From Rikenellaceae bacterium (lineage in GTDB: Bacteria; Bacteroidota; Bacteroidia; Bacteroidales; Rikenellaceae): a stretch of DNA of 64,000 nucleotides. The notes under the pieces are model-generated. The model ran no database searches and was not told the DNA's origin. It saw only the letters and a program-made list of their open reading frames with translations. Within the stretch, counting starts at the first letter, position 1; the number at the start of each line of letters is the position of its first letter. Below, piece after piece: positions 26,919 to 35,857 of this stretch. The translations under genes were made by a program, and so were the position numbers. Location: positions 1 through 64,000 of the forward strand of contig SUZP01000006.1 in assembly GCA_015059865.1 (NCBI GenBank), read 5' to 3'.

Positions 26919-27923
26919 TTACTTTGTCATAGCCTCGCGTAGCTTAGCTTCGATTTCGTCGCACAAAGCTTTGTCCGAAGTCAATAACTCCTTCACAGCA
27001 TCGCGACCTTGGCCAATCTTCTTCTCGCCATACGAGAACCACGAGCCAGCCTTCTTGATAATCTCGTAATCTACTGCTAAGTCAAGAATCTCGCCAATCT
27101 TCGAGATGCCCTCGCCGAACATAATGTCGAACTCTGCCTTCTTGAATGGAGGTGCCACCTTATTCTTCACAACCTTTACACGGGTGCGTGTTCCGAGTTG
27201 CTCCTCGCCATCTTTGATAACCGAGGTGCGGCGAATGTCGATACGCACGCTGGCGTAGAACTTCAACGCATTACCACCGGTTGTAGTCTCAGGATTACCA
27301 TATACCACACCAATCTTATCACGCAACTGGTTGATAAAGATGCAGACGGTCTTGGTCTTTGCGATGCTTGCGGTCAATTTACGCAACGCCTGCGACATCA
27401 ATCGTGCCTGCAAACCCATCTTCGAGTCGCCCATCTCGCCCTCGATTTCAGCCTTTGGAGTAAGAGCTGCCACCGAGTCGATGACGATAATGTCGATTGC
27501 GCTCGAACGAATCAACGAGTCGGCAATTTCGAGTGCCTGCTCGCCATTGTCGGGTTGCGATACGAGAAGATTTTCAACATCGACACCCAACTTCTGTGCG
27601 TAGAAGCTGTCGAAAGCGTGCTCTGCATCGATAAATGCAGCGATACCGCCAGCCTTCTGCGCCTCGGCAATAGCGTGGATTGCGAGGGTTGTCTTACCTG
27701 ACGACTCAGGACCAAAAATCTCGATTACACGACCTTTTGGGTAGCCACCCACGCCGAGTGCAACATCGAGAGTGATTGAGCCTGTCGGGATAACCGGCAC
27801 ATTCTCAATATTTTCGCTCGACATCTGCATAATCGCGCCCTTGCCAAAATCCTTCTCGATTTTAGCCATTACCGCCTTCAAGACCTTCATCTTCTCGGCA
27901 TTCTGTGTTGTTACTTCGCTCAT
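26919..27923 (-). CDS. recA: Recombinase RecA
   Basis: The 334-aa protein forms the ATP-dependent strand-exchange filament used in homologous recombination and the DNA-damage response. Walker [14 protein letters not shown] (about 66-78), [11 protein letters not shown], the L1/L2 loop region with QALRKL and NQLRDKIGV, and [24 protein letters not shown] are all intact. Length is normal for Bacteroidota, with a short C-terminal tail. It has its own promoter; no LexA-type box was recognised upstream. Confidence 0.98.
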   Translation of the reverse strand: MSEVTTQNAEKMKVLKAVMAKIEKDFGKGAIMQMSSENIENVPVIPTGSITLDVALGVGGYPKGRVIEIFGPESSGKTTLAIHAIAEAQKAGGIAAFIDAEHAFDSFYAQKLGVDVENLLVSQPDNGEQALEIADSLIRSSAIDIIVIDSVAALTPKAEIEGEMGDSKMGLQARLMSQALRKLTASIAKTKTVCIFINQLRDKIGVVYGNPETTTGGNALKFYASVRIDIRRTSVIKDGEEQLGTRTRVKVVKNKVAPPFKKAEFDIMFGEGISKIGEILDLAVDYEIIKKAGSWFSYGEKKIGQGRDAVKELLTSDKALCDEIEAKLREAMTK

Positions 27924-27985
27924 AGTATATTGTGTTTTAATTATTATTTCTCTCTAATCTCTTTTTCCGAAGGAAAAACTTTTTC

Positions 27986-27993
27986 CAAAGTTA
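27986..27993 (-). promoter_or_regulatory. -7 element of the recA promoter
   Basis: TAACTTTG on the minus strand, 63 nt before the recA start. The leader contains CTTTTTCCGAAGGAAAAAG, a short hairpin. Confidence 0.45.
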
Positions 27994-28044
27994 AGAATTT
28001 TTTTTGAAAAAATAGTACTCGTCTAATCAACTTTTTTCTTTTTT

Positions 28045-28083
28045 CTCTTTAATTCTCAATTCTTAATTCTCAATTCTCAATTT
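28045..28083. repeat. (AATTCTC)n simple repeat
   Basis: Tandem AATTCTCAATTCTTAATTCTC units immediately after the small zinc-ribbon gene, same family as at 2910. Confidence 0.7.
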
Positions 28084-28090
28084 TGGCGGT

Positions 28091-28300
28091 TTAATCCCAA
28101 AGTAAACTGCCAATAATCTGCTCGTTGAACTCCTCTTCGGTGTTGTTGAGTCGCTTCATACACTGCGGACAACGAATTGCTGTCTCTGTTTCGATGTGGC
28201 AAAAGCCATCTTCGCAGTCAAATCCCATAAATCCCAAGCCGGTCAAGTGCATAAACTCCGTTCCGCAATGCTTGCATCTGATAGTGTGTCCTGTTCCCAT
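28091..28300 (-). CDS. Small zinc-ribbon protein
   Basis: The 69-aa protein has a CKHCG pair near residue 9, CEDGFCH in the middle and CPQC near 45, the paired-cysteine layout of a zinc ribbon. The acidic tail (NNTEEEFNEQIIGSLLWD) is unlike a ribosomal protein. Codon use and Cys/His spacing make it credible as a real gene despite its size. It reads away from the repeat-rich interval at 28301-28884 and ends at a simple repeat upstream of recA. Function unknown; possibly a nucleic-acid or protein adaptor. Confidence 0.75.
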   Translation of the reverse strand: MGTGHTIRCKHCGTEFMHLTGLGFMGFDCEDGFCHIETETAIRCPQCMKRLNNTEEEFNEQIIGSLLWD

Positions 28301-28884
28301 AATAGTATAATTTTAAGGTTTTACATTTACTTTCACGATGCAAAGGTATGGGGTGTTTTTGACAACTCTTGTCAAAATTGAAAAAATAATTGGTAAATTT
28401 TTCACAAATCTTCGGATAGTGAAATGCTCACATAGGCTTACTATGCTGCGCTTTCACTCCCTCGCTTTGCACAAAATTTCCTCAATTCTTTTCAATTTTG
28501 AGTTGCGTATGGTGAGCGATATCGTAAATTTTGCCAAATTTTTCACAAATCTTCGGATAGCGAAATGCTCACATAGGCCGTGCAACTAAACTGGGGGTTA
28601 CTGGGGATTACTGGGGGCGCACCTGCGGTGCTTTACTGGGGAGCGCAGCGATTTAATTGACGAATTGACAATTGACAATTGACAATTAATGTATTCTTTG
28701 TTTTATATACTCCTCCCCTGAATTAGCGGCGCAGAAAGTAATTCTGCATTTTTAATTTTTAATTTTGCATTTTGCATTTTGAATTTTGCATTTCTCTTGT
28801 CCTCTAATATAGTATCCTCTCAACAAAATAGAGGCTAACCCCTGCGGATTAGCCCCCATTTCTATTTATTAGTATCCTTTTCGG
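28301..28884. repeat. Repeat-rich intergenic mosaic
   Basis: 584 bp with no credible gene but several repeat types in series: a palindrome GTGAAATGCTCACATA...TATGCTGCGCTTTCAC (28420-28458); a 39-bp direct repeat TTTTTCACAAATCTTCGGATAG... (28399-28437 and 28539-28577); ACTGGGG units with CGCACCTGCGGTGC (28590-28645); a CAGCGATTTAATTGACAATTGAC unit (28645-28712); and TTTTGCA repeats (28750-28795). The last three are shared with 62.9-63.4 kb. It looks like successive insertions of small repeat elements. Confidence 0.7.
28831..28860 (-). terminator. Terminator of the serC-serA-DUF1015 run
   Basis: On the minus strand GGCTAATCCGCAGGGGTTAGCC followed by TCTATTTTGTT, about 30 bp past the DUF1015 stop. 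Confidence 0.7.
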
Positions 28885-30123
28885 TTACTCAGCGAACGAG
28901 TGAATTACCACACCCGAACGCAATTTTGGCTCAAACCAAGTGGTCTTTGGTGGCATAATATTGCCCGTATCAGCGATGTTGATAAGCTGACGCATCGAAA
29001 CTGGATAGAGAGCGAAGGCAACCTTCATCTCGCCCGAATCAACGCGCTTCTGCAACTCGCCCAAACCACGAATACCACCTACGAAGTCGATACGCTTCGA
29101 AGTGCGCAAGTCGGCGATACCGAGCAACTTATCGAGTACGAGGTTAGACAAAATCGTAACATCGAGAACACCGATAGGGTCTGCATCGTTGTAGCGACCT
29201 TCCTTTGCAGTGAAGCTGTACCACTCGCCTCCGAGATACATCGAGAAGTTGTGCAATGCGTTTGGCTTGTAAATCTCCTTACCAACCTTCTCCACAACGA
29301 AATCCTCCTCCAAAGCTGCAAGGAACTCAGCCTCGCTCAATCCGTTCAAATCCTTAACTACGCGGTTGTAGTCGATGATACGGAGATGCGACTCAGGGAA
29401 GGTAACAGCCAAGAAGTAGCAGTACTCCTCCTCGCCGGTGTGGTTTGGATTTTTGCTCTGACACTCTGCACCTACGCGAGCAGCAGCTGCTGTACGGTGG
29501 TGGCCATCAGCTACATAGAGTGCTGGAACGGTTGCGAAGACCGAAGTGATTTGCTCGTTATACTTGGTAGGAACAACCCACATTGTATGGCCAAAACCAT
29601 CCTCTGCGACGAAGTCGTAGTCAGGCTCTGCCTTTGTAACCTCGGCAACGATAGCGTCAATCTCGGCGCGGTCTGGATATGCGAAGAATACAGGCTCGAT
29701 ATTAGCCTTCTGGTTGCGGACATGCTTCATACGGTCCTCCTCCTTGTCGGTGCGGGTAAGCTCGTGCTTCTTGATAGCACCTGAGAGGTAATCCTCGAAG
29801 TGGCAGCACATTACAAGGCCATACTGAGTGCGGCCATCCATAGTCTGAGCATAGATGTAGTAGTGCTCCTCGCCATCCTGCTGCAACCAGCCCTTCTCTT
29901 GCCACTTTGCAAAGTTCTCGACAGCCTTGTCGTAGACCTCCTGTGAATGCTCGTCAGCGATAGGCTCGAAATCAATCTCAGGTTTGATGATGTGGAGCAG
30001 AGAACGCTCTGTTGCCTCTGCCTTAGCCTCAACAGAGTTGAGTACATCGTATGGGCGAGAAGCTACCTCCTGCGCCAACTCCTTTGGTGGGCGAATACCC
30101 TTGAAAGGTTTAATGCGTACCAT
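28885..30123 (-). CDS. DUF1015 family protein
   Basis: The 412-aa protein covers the DUF1015 (SMc04008-like) family over its whole length: it opens with IRPPKELAQEVASRPYDVLNSVEA and contains ALYVADGHHRTAAAARVGAE and the C-terminal DFVGGIRGLGEL. Biochemical role not established. The DGHHR motif resembles a metal or phosphate site. It starts 4 bp after the serA stop and is consistently found beside serA/serC in Bacteroidota, so a link to serine synthesis is suggested by context only. Confidence 0.9.
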   Translation of the reverse strand: MVRIKPFKGIRPPKELAQEVASRPYDVLNSVEAKAEATERSLLHIIKPEIDFEPIADEHSQEVYDKAVENFAKWQEKGWLQQDGEEHYYIYAQTMDGRTQYGLVMCCHFEDYLSGAIKKHELTRTDKEEDRMKHVRNQKANIEPVFFAYPDRAEIDAIVAEVTKAEPDYDFVAEDGFGHTMWVVPTKYNEQITSVFATVPALYVADGHHRTAAAARVGAECQSKNPNHTGEEEYCYFLAVTFPESHLRIIDYNRVVKDLNGLSEAEFLAALEEDFVVEKVGKEIYKPNALHNFSMYLGGEWYSFTAKEGRYNDADPIGVLDVTILSNLVLDKLLGIADLRTSKRIDFVGGIRGLGELQKRVDSGEMKVAFALYPVSMRQLINIADTGNIMPPKTTWFEPKLRSGVVIHSFAE

Positions 30124-30127
30124 ACTT

Positions 30128-31051
30128 CTATTTATTTACTTGGAAACGGGTGTTTCCGTTTACAAAATAATCTACAATCTGTCGTGCAGCTGCAAGGCCT
30201 GCGTTGATATTTGCCTCGGCAGTCTCGGCACCCATCTTCTTCGGTGTTCCGAAGTAGCGCTTACCAAACTTCTCGGCATACTCCGCAGCGGCATCAGGAG
30301 CAACATCGGTGATATAGTGTAAATCCTCACGCTCCTCCATTGCCTTCGCCAAGCCAGCCTCGTCGATGACCTCCTTGCGGGCGGTATTTACGAGAGTAGC
30401 ACCCTTCGGCATCGACATTGCAAGGTCGTAACCGATTGAGCCTTTGGTCTGAGGTGTTGCAGGAATATGCAACGAGAGAAAATCTGCACGGCGATACAAC
30501 TCCTCCACCGAATCAACCTTCTCAACTCCATCAGCCTCGAATACGGCTGCGTCAGAGATAAATGGGTCGTAGGCGATAACATTCATACCGAGAGCCTTAC
30601 CCTTGCGACCTACCAACTTGCCGACATTTCCGTAGGCGTGAATTGCGAGGGTCTTGCCAATAAGCTCGTGACCTGTGCCCGGAGTGAGCTGATTGCGCGA
30701 CATATAGACCATAAAGCAGAGTGCCAACTCCGCCACTGCATTTGAGTTCTGTCCCGGAGTGTTCATAACAACGACACCGCGCTGCTTTGCCTCCTCACAA
30801 TCAACATTGTCGAAGCCAGCACCGGCACGAACAACGATTTTGAGGTTTTTAGCAGCCTCCAACACCTCCTTGGTAACCTTGTCGCTACGCACAATCATAG
30901 CGTCTACATCAGCCACCGCTGCGAGCAACTCGCCCTTATCCGTGTATTTTTCGAGCAGTACGACCTCATAATTTGCCGCCTGCAAAATCTCTTTAATGCC
31001 ATCTACTGCCTTCTTAGCAAATGGCTTTTCGGTTGCAATAAGAACTTTCAT
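30128..31051 (-). CDS. serA: D-3-phosphoglycerate dehydrogenase
   Basis: The 307-aa NAD-dependent 2-hydroxyacid dehydrogenase carries out the first step of serine synthesis (3-phosphoglycerate to phosphohydroxypyruvate). Nucleotide loop GKTLAIHAYGNVGKLVGRKG; catalytic Arg in VVRAGAGFDNVD. It lacks the regulatory ACT domain, i.e. the short form usual in Bacteroides. The ORF track extends 25 codons further upstream, but MKVLIATEKPFAKKAVDG is the conserved start and is preceded by AAAAGG, so I place the start at 31051. Downstream of serC in the same operon. Confidence 0.93.
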   Translation of the reverse strand: MKVLIATEKPFAKKAVDGIKEILQAANYEVVLLEKYTDKGELLAAVADVDAMIVRSDKVTKEVLEAAKNLKIVVRAGAGFDNVDCEEAKQRGVVVMNTPGQNSNAVAELALCFMVYMSRNQLTPGTGHELIGKTLAIHAYGNVGKLVGRKGKALGMNVIAYDPFISDAAVFEADGVEKVDSVEELYRRADFLSLHIPATPQTKGSIGYDLAMSMPKGATLVNTARKEVIDEAGLAKAMEEREDLHYITDVAPDAAAEYAEKFGKRYFGTPKKMGAETAEANINAGLAAARQIVDYFVNGNTRFQVNK

Positions 31052-31129
31052 ACCTTTTAATAATGATGTGAAATATATTACTTTTTCCTCTTTTTTCTCG
31101 TAAGTATATGGAACTATTGTAGCCATATA

Positions 31130-32206
31130 TTATTTGTTAGCTTTGAGAGCCTCAAACTCCTGCATACAAGCCACGAGAGCCTCGACAGACTCCTTTGGCA
31201 ATGCGTTGTAGCACGATGCACGGAAACCACCTACAAGACGGTGTCCCTTGATGCCGACCATACCGCGCTCCTTAGCAAACTCGAAGAACTCAGGTGCCAA
31301 ATCCTCGTTACCCTCGCTCATTACGAAGCAGATGTTCATCAACGAACGGTCCTCCTTAGCTGTTGTAGGGCGGAACAACGAGTTGCGGTCAATCTCATTG
31401 TAGAGCAACTCTGCCTTCTCTACATTGCGACGATACATCTCCTCTACACCACCGATAGACTTCAACCACTTCAAAGTCTCCTTCATCACGAAGATAGGGA
31501 ATACAGGAGGAGTGTTGTACATCGAATTGTTATCAACATGGGTGTTCACATTCATCATCGATGGAAGAGGGCGAACAACCTTTTCGAGCATATCCTTGCG
31601 GATGATTACGAAGGTTACACCGGCAGGTGCAAGATTCTTCTGAGCACCACCATAGATTACTGCATACTTCGATACATCCACTGGGCGGCTCAAAATGTCA
31701 GACGACATATCTGCGATTAATGGCACAGGTGAATCGATGTCGGTCTTCATCTCGGTACCATAGATGGTGTTGTTGGTACATACATAGAGGTAGTCCAAAT
31801 CGGTAGGGATTTCGTAGCCCTTTGGTACATACGAGAAGTTTTTATCCTCGCTCGATGCAACAACCTCAACCTCGCCATAGAGCTTAGCCTCCTTGATAGC
31901 CTTCTTTGTCCAAACGCCAGTGTTTACATAACCAGCCTTCTTGCCGAGGAAGTTAGCAGGAATGTGGAAGAACTGAGTCGAAGCACCACCACCTACGAAG
32001 AAAATCTCGTAGTTCTCAGGGATGTTGAGCAACTCGCGGAAAAGCGACTTGGTCTCCTCCATTACTGCATCGAACTCCTTGCTACGGTGCGAGTACGAAA
32101 GTATCGAAATACCTGTACCATCAAAGTCAAAGATTGCCTTTGCTGCATTTTCGAGGGCTACCTCAGGAAGTACCGAGGGACCTGCACTAAAATTGTGTTT
32201 TTTCAT
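31130..32206 (-). CDS. serC: Phosphoserine aminotransferase
   Basis: The 358-aa class-V aminotransferase converts phosphohydroxypyruvate and glutamate to phosphoserine; it also serves pyridoxal-phosphate synthesis. Start [21 protein letters not shown] is diagnostic; [22 protein letters not shown] binds the cofactor phosphate and [12 protein letters not shown] contains the PLP lysine. Length is normal. First of three genes serC-serA-DUF1015, preceded by a 100-bp AT-rich spacer. Confidence 0.96.
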   Translation of the reverse strand: MKKHNFSAGPSVLPEVALENAAKAIFDFDGTGISILSYSHRSKEFDAVMEETKSLFRELLNIPENYEIFFVGGGASTQFFHIPANFLGKKAGYVNTGVWTKKAIKEAKLYGEVEVVASSEDKNFSYVPKGYEIPTDLDYLYVCTNNTIYGTEMKTDIDSPVPLIADMSSDILSRPVDVSKYAVIYGGAQKNLAPAGVTFVIIRKDMLEKVVRPLPSMMNVNTHVDNNSMYNTPPVFPIFVMKETLKWLKSIGGVEEMYRRNVEKAELLYNEIDRNSLFRPTTAKEDRSLMNICFVMSEGNEDLAPEFFEFAKERGMVGIKGHRLVGGFRASCYNALPKESVEALVACMQEFEALKANK

Positions 32207-32308
32207 AGTGTTTAGTTTTTTAGTTGATTAAAAAAAGTTTAAAAAATGTAAAAAAAGTGTTACTTGTTAAATTAAAATATAATTTGTGTATACAACAATT
32301 GGTTGTTC

Positions 32309-33280
32309 TTACTCTTTCAATCTAAAATGCTCTTCGTTGTTTAAGTTCATTCCAAGTAGTAGGTCGCGTACAGCCATGCGCCTCTTGCCTGCCACCTGCA
32401 ACTCTTCGATGGCGACTACCCCATCTCGACACGCAACCTTTATGTAGGTCTTGTTGTCGGTAAAGATTGTACCCACCTCTGCCGAATGACTCTTCTCCTC
32501 GAAGCGAGCCTTGTAAATCTTCACTGACAGCTCCTCCTCGCCACGCTGCAAGATACTCCACGCAGCAGGATAGGGTGATAATCCGCGCACGAAATTGACA
32601 ATCTGTGCACCATTTGCACTCCAATCGACCTCGCACATATCTTTAAAAATCTTTGGCGCAGGGCGAAGATTTGCATCCTCTTGCGGTTGTGCCACTGGGT
32701 TGATATCGCCCGAAGCAATCTTCTCGACACTCTCCACTACAAGTTCTGCTCCCATTGTCATCAGACGGTCGTACAACTCGCCAACACACTCCTCGTCGCC
32801 TATTGGTGTGCGTTGTTGGCCAATTATAGCTCCCTTGTCAATCTCGTGGTTGAGCAGAAAAGTTGTGTTGCCACTCTCCTTGTCGCCATTGATAATAGCC
32901 CAATTTATAGGTGCCGCACCACGATATTCAGGTAGTAGCGAGGCGTGCAGATTGAATGTACCGAAGCGAGGCATAGCCCAAACCACCTCAGGTAACATTC
33001 TAAACGCGATTACGATACCCAAATCGGGCTGCAATGCTCGCAGGGCATCCAAAAAAGCCTCGTCGCGCAACCTCTCCGGTTGGAGAATGGTCTGTATGCC
33101 CAACTCCTTGGCAGCACGCTTGACATCGCTCTCCTGCAAGCGCATACCGCGACCTGCGGGTTTGTCGGGCATTGTTACTACGCCGACAACATTGTAGCCA
33201 CCCTCGACCAATGCCCTCAATGATGGCACTGCAAACTCAGGAGTACCCATAAATACTATGCGAATATCTTTTGCGTTCAC
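32309..33280 (-). CDS. fmt: Methionyl-tRNA formyltransferase
   Basis: The 323-aa enzyme formylates initiator Met-tRNA using 10-formyl-THF. N-terminal formyltransferase domain begins RIVFMGTPEFAVPSL; catalytic core NLHASLLPEYRGAAPINWAI with Asn, His and later Asp; the C-terminal OB-like domain (about 205-305) binds tRNA. Complete and of normal length. It lies downstream of the LptF/G-like gene with only a repeat tract between; def is not adjacent. Confidence 0.96.
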   Translation of the reverse strand: MNAKDIRIVFMGTPEFAVPSLRALVEGGYNVVGVVTMPDKPAGRGMRLQESDVKRAAKELGIQTILQPERLRDEAFLDALRALQPDLGIVIAFRMLPEVVWAMPRFGTFNLHASLLPEYRGAAPINWAIINGDKESGNTTFLLNHEIDKGAIIGQQRTPIGDEECVGELYDRLMTMGAELVVESVEKIASGDINPVAQPQEDANLRPAPKIFKDMCEVDWSANGAQIVNFVRGLSPYPAAWSILQRGEEELSVKIYKARFEEKSHSAEVGTIFTDNKTYIKVACRDGVVAIEELQVAGKRRMAVRDLLLGMNLNNEEHFRLKE

Positions 33281-33285
33281 GACTT

Positions 33286-33395
33286 CTAAAATTAAGAATT
33301 AAGAATTAAGAATTGAGAATTAAGAATTATTTTTTCATTTTGAATTTTGCATTTCTCTCGTCTCTCGTCTCTCGTCTCTCGTCTCTCGTCTATTT
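33286..33395. repeat. Simple repeats running into the end of the LptF/G-like gene
   Basis: AAGAATTAAGAATT units (33286-33328), a TTTTGAATTTTGCATTT segment, and a run of (TCTCGTC)n (33357-33392). The last tract is inside the coding sequence and encodes the protein's C-terminal RRETRDERRETRE tail. Confidence 0.8.
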
Positions 33396-34870
33396 TTAAT
33401 CCGCGTCTGCCACTTCTCAGGTAGCTTTGCAATAAATTTGTCGCGGTAGTGCTTATAGCGACCAATATACCAATCTATATCGAGCAGAGCCGAGTCGTTG
33501 TTCGCCTTGTTCGAGAGGTATATCGCCAATGGTGTGAGTATAATTGCCGAAATCCACATACCAAGGAGCGAACTCCAAGTGCCCTCTTTGGCGAATTTTT
33601 CGCCTGAAATAGAGATGATGTAGTAGATGACGAAGAATATTACCGAAATAACTATTGGCATTCCCAAACCTCCCTTGCGGATAATCGCTCCGAGAGGTGC
33701 TCCGATAAGGAAGAATATCAAAATAGAGATTGGCAAAGTCAATTTACGATGCCACTCATTCTTGCTACGGTAGAGTTGGTTAAGTGCCTCCTTTGAGGTG
33801 GTTTCATCGAACGAGAAGGCATTACGCGAGCTACGAGCTGCACGCAGGGCACTCTCGTATATGCGATTTTTGGTGCGAGTGTTTAGTTTTGGTACCGAGT
33901 CGAGCAGCAGTGCGCCAAAGGTTTTGCGCGAACGGTCAATCTCGATTGTGTCGGGAGGTGCTACTCCGTCGGGGTCGCGCTCGAAAATCTGATCACGCAA
34001 CAGCGGGTTGTAGGCTGTGGCGGTGAGGTTGTTTACCAACAAGTCGAGCGAGTCGATATTGTGCTGCAAGTCGTTGATATCCATAGTCTGGCTATTGTTG
34101 CCAAACAGGTTTTCGTCGCTACGCTGGAAGTCAAATCCCGACATCGGAATCTTGCCATCTTGACGCTTGAACTTATGATGACGCAGTGAACTCTTGGTAT
34201 ACCACTGGTAGTTGCGCGTCTGCTCGTAGGTCTCGCCATTGAAGAGAGTTACAAGAAGATAGCGCTTATCATCCGATAGGCGGATATATCCCGAATCGGC
34301 TATCGTTGTCGTCATATCGCCACTGCGCGAGCGATTGTCGTAGATAAGCACACCTGTCAGCAACTTTGTCTTTGGGTCTTGCTTCTCTACGCGGATGCTC
34401 ATATCGTCAATGCCATTGAAGAAGAGGCCATCTTGAAATTCGAGAGCTTCGTTCTGTTGTTTTATGTCATAGAGCGTTGCAAACATCTTCTTGTTTGCCC
34501 ACGGCACAAGGTCGTTCACGATGAAGAATGAACCGAACGAGATGATGCCGATAACCCAAAAGAGTGGCTTCATAATCTGCATAAGCGACATACCGGCCGA
34601 CTTCATTGCCAACAGCTCGAAGTTCTCGCCAAGGTTACCCATTGTCATAATCGTTGCCAACAAAATAGCCAATGGCAAACCCATTGGAATCATATTGATT
34701 GTGGCATACATAATGAGTTCGAGGATAACCGTAGGCTCCAAACCCTTGCCTACTAACTCATCGATATAACGCCATACGAAGTTCATCATCAAGATAAAAA
34801 TAATGATGAAGAAGGTCAGCACAAGCGGACCAAGGTATGACTTTAAGACGAGTTGGTGTATCTTCTTCAT
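33335..34870 (-). CDS. LptF/LptG-family permease (YjgP/YjgQ)
   Basis: The 511-aa inner-membrane protein has about six TM helices in two groups of three around a periplasmic beta-jellyroll-like region (about 130-360). MNFVWRYIDELVGKGL, MIPMGLPLAILLATIMTMGNLGENFELLAMKSAGMS and SFFIVNDLVPWANKK are family landmarks of the permease of the LptB2FG lipopolysaccharide exporter. The C-terminus is odd: the last 18 or so residues (RETRDERRETRE...) are encoded by a (GAGACGA)n repeat that also occurs in non-coding DNA, so the natural stop has probably been replaced. It begins 8 bp after the ABC-3 permease stop. Confidence 0.9.
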   Translation of the reverse strand: MKKIHQLVLKSYLGPLVLTFFIIIFILMMNFVWRYIDELVGKGLEPTVILELIMYATINMIPMGLPLAILLATIMTMGNLGENFELLAMKSAGMSLMQIMKPLFWVIGIISFGSFFIVNDLVPWANKKMFATLYDIKQQNEALEFQDGLFFNGIDDMSIRVEKQDPKTKLLTGVLIYDNRSRSGDMTTTIADSGYIRLSDDKRYLLVTLFNGETYEQTRNYQWYTKSSLRHHKFKRQDGKIPMSGFDFQRSDENLFGNNSQTMDINDLQHNIDSLDLLVNNLTATAYNPLLRDQIFERDPDGVAPPDTIEIDRSRKTFGALLLDSVPKLNTRTKNRIYESALRAARSSRNAFSFDETTSKEALNQLYRSKNEWHRKLTLPISILIFFLIGAPLGAIIRKGGLGMPIVISVIFFVIYYIISISGEKFAKEGTWSSLLGMWISAIILTPLAIYLSNKANNDSALLDIDWYIGRYKHYRDKFIAKLPEKWQTRIKNRRETRDERRETREMQNSK

Positions 34871-34878
34871 TCTCGTTT

Positions 34879-35730
34879 TTAGGCCTTTGCTCTCTCTTTT
34901 CTTGTTTGAGTTAGCCGTTTATTCCACAAAGATAACAATTTTATTGTTAAAATTGCAATAGTTAGCACAAATATTATTGCAGGTCCTGATGGCACTTCGG
35001 CGTGGTAGCTCAATGCAATGCCCGTAACTCCGCCAATTACAGCCACTACCGTCGCAATTGGGATAATCTTTTTGTAATCTTTGGAGAGGATATTTGCTGT
35101 TATTACCGGCATTGTCAAGAGCGAAATTAGCAGTACAATACCCATTGTGCGTATCGAGAGCACGATTGTTATAGCGGTTACGACAGCCATCGTGTAGTGG
35201 ATAAATTTTACGGGTACACCTGAAGCCTCGGCAAAGTTGCGGTCGAAGGCTGCGAACATTATAGGGCGGTGCCACAAAATTGCCCCTACGATAAGCAGAG
35301 CCGAGAGTATTGCCAAGGCGATAATGTCGCCCTCGGTTACGGTTATAATGCTTCCGAAGAGGAAATTTGCCATATCGCCAGAGGTGTAGCCGGGGCGCAG
35401 AGCGATAAAGAATGCACCGATAGCCATACCTATACCCCACACCATTCCGATAGCCGAGTCGGGGCGAATCTTCGAGCGAGAGTTGCTCCACTCGATGCCG
35501 AGAGCCGAGAGAACTGCAAAAACGGTCGCTCCGAAAATCGGATTTGCGCCAAAGTAGAATGCGATGCCCAAACCTCCGAACGAGGCGTGAGTGATGCCGC
35601 CGCAGAGAAAAACCATTCTTCGTGCTACGATGTATGTGCCTATGATACCGCAGGTTATGCCCGACAATACGCAGGCGATAAGAGCATTCGATAGGTAGCT
35701 GTATTGGAGTATGTCGGAGATAAAATTCAT
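34879..35730 (-). CDS. ABC-3 family metal transporter permease
   Basis: The 283-aa inner-membrane permease of the ZnuB/MntB class has about seven to eight TM helices; CGIIGTYIVARRMVFLCGGITHASFGGLGIA is the family signature. It should pair with the ZnuA-like binding protein and ZnuC-like ATPase encoded at 20797-22481, which lack a permease. Here it has its own promoter and heads a unit with the LptF/G-like gene, with which it has no known functional link. The C-terminus ends in a basic tail (RLTQTRKERAKA). Confidence 0.92.
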   Translation of the reverse strand: MNFISDILQYSYLSNALIACVLSGITCGIIGTYIVARRMVFLCGGITHASFGGLGIAFYFGANPIFGATVFAVLSALGIEWSNSRSKIRPDSAIGMVWGIGMAIGAFFIALRPGYTSGDMANFLFGSIITVTEGDIIALAILSALLIVGAILWHRPIMFAAFDRNFAEASGVPVKFIHYTMAVVTAITIVLSIRTMGIVLLISLLTMPVITANILSKDYKKIIPIATVVAVIGGVTGIALSYHAEVPSGPAIIFVLTIAILTIKLLSLWNKRLTQTRKERAKA

Positions 35731-35751
35731 TACATTGATTAAAAATCAATG

Positions 35752-35759
35752 CAAAAGTA
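35752..35759 (-). promoter_or_regulatory. -7 element of the ABC-3 permease promoter
   Basis: TACTTTTG on the minus strand, 22 nt before the start codon. Confidence 0.45.
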
Positions 35760-35801
35760 CACTTTTTTATGAAATTTCAATTGGTAATTTCAATATTTTT
35801 A

Positions 35802-35809
35802 TATATTTG
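35802..35809 (+). promoter_or_regulatory. -7 element of the racemase-lipoprotein promoter
   Basis: TATATTTG, with TTGG 17 nt upstream as a weak -33, about 49 nt before the start codon. Confidence 0.45.
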
Positions 35810-35857
35810 TGGGAAAATTTAGACAATTACTTTTACTAACTTTAAACCGAACTATTT

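Noticed and set aside
28338-28589. 83-aa ORF in the repeat mosaic
   Set aside because: Built from two copies of the TTTTTCACAAATCTTCGG direct repeat; no evidence of translation.
34919-35749. 276-aa minus-strand ORF in another frame of the ABC-3 permease
   Set aside because: Arg/His-rich shadow; the frame at 34879-35730 has the family signature and TM helices.
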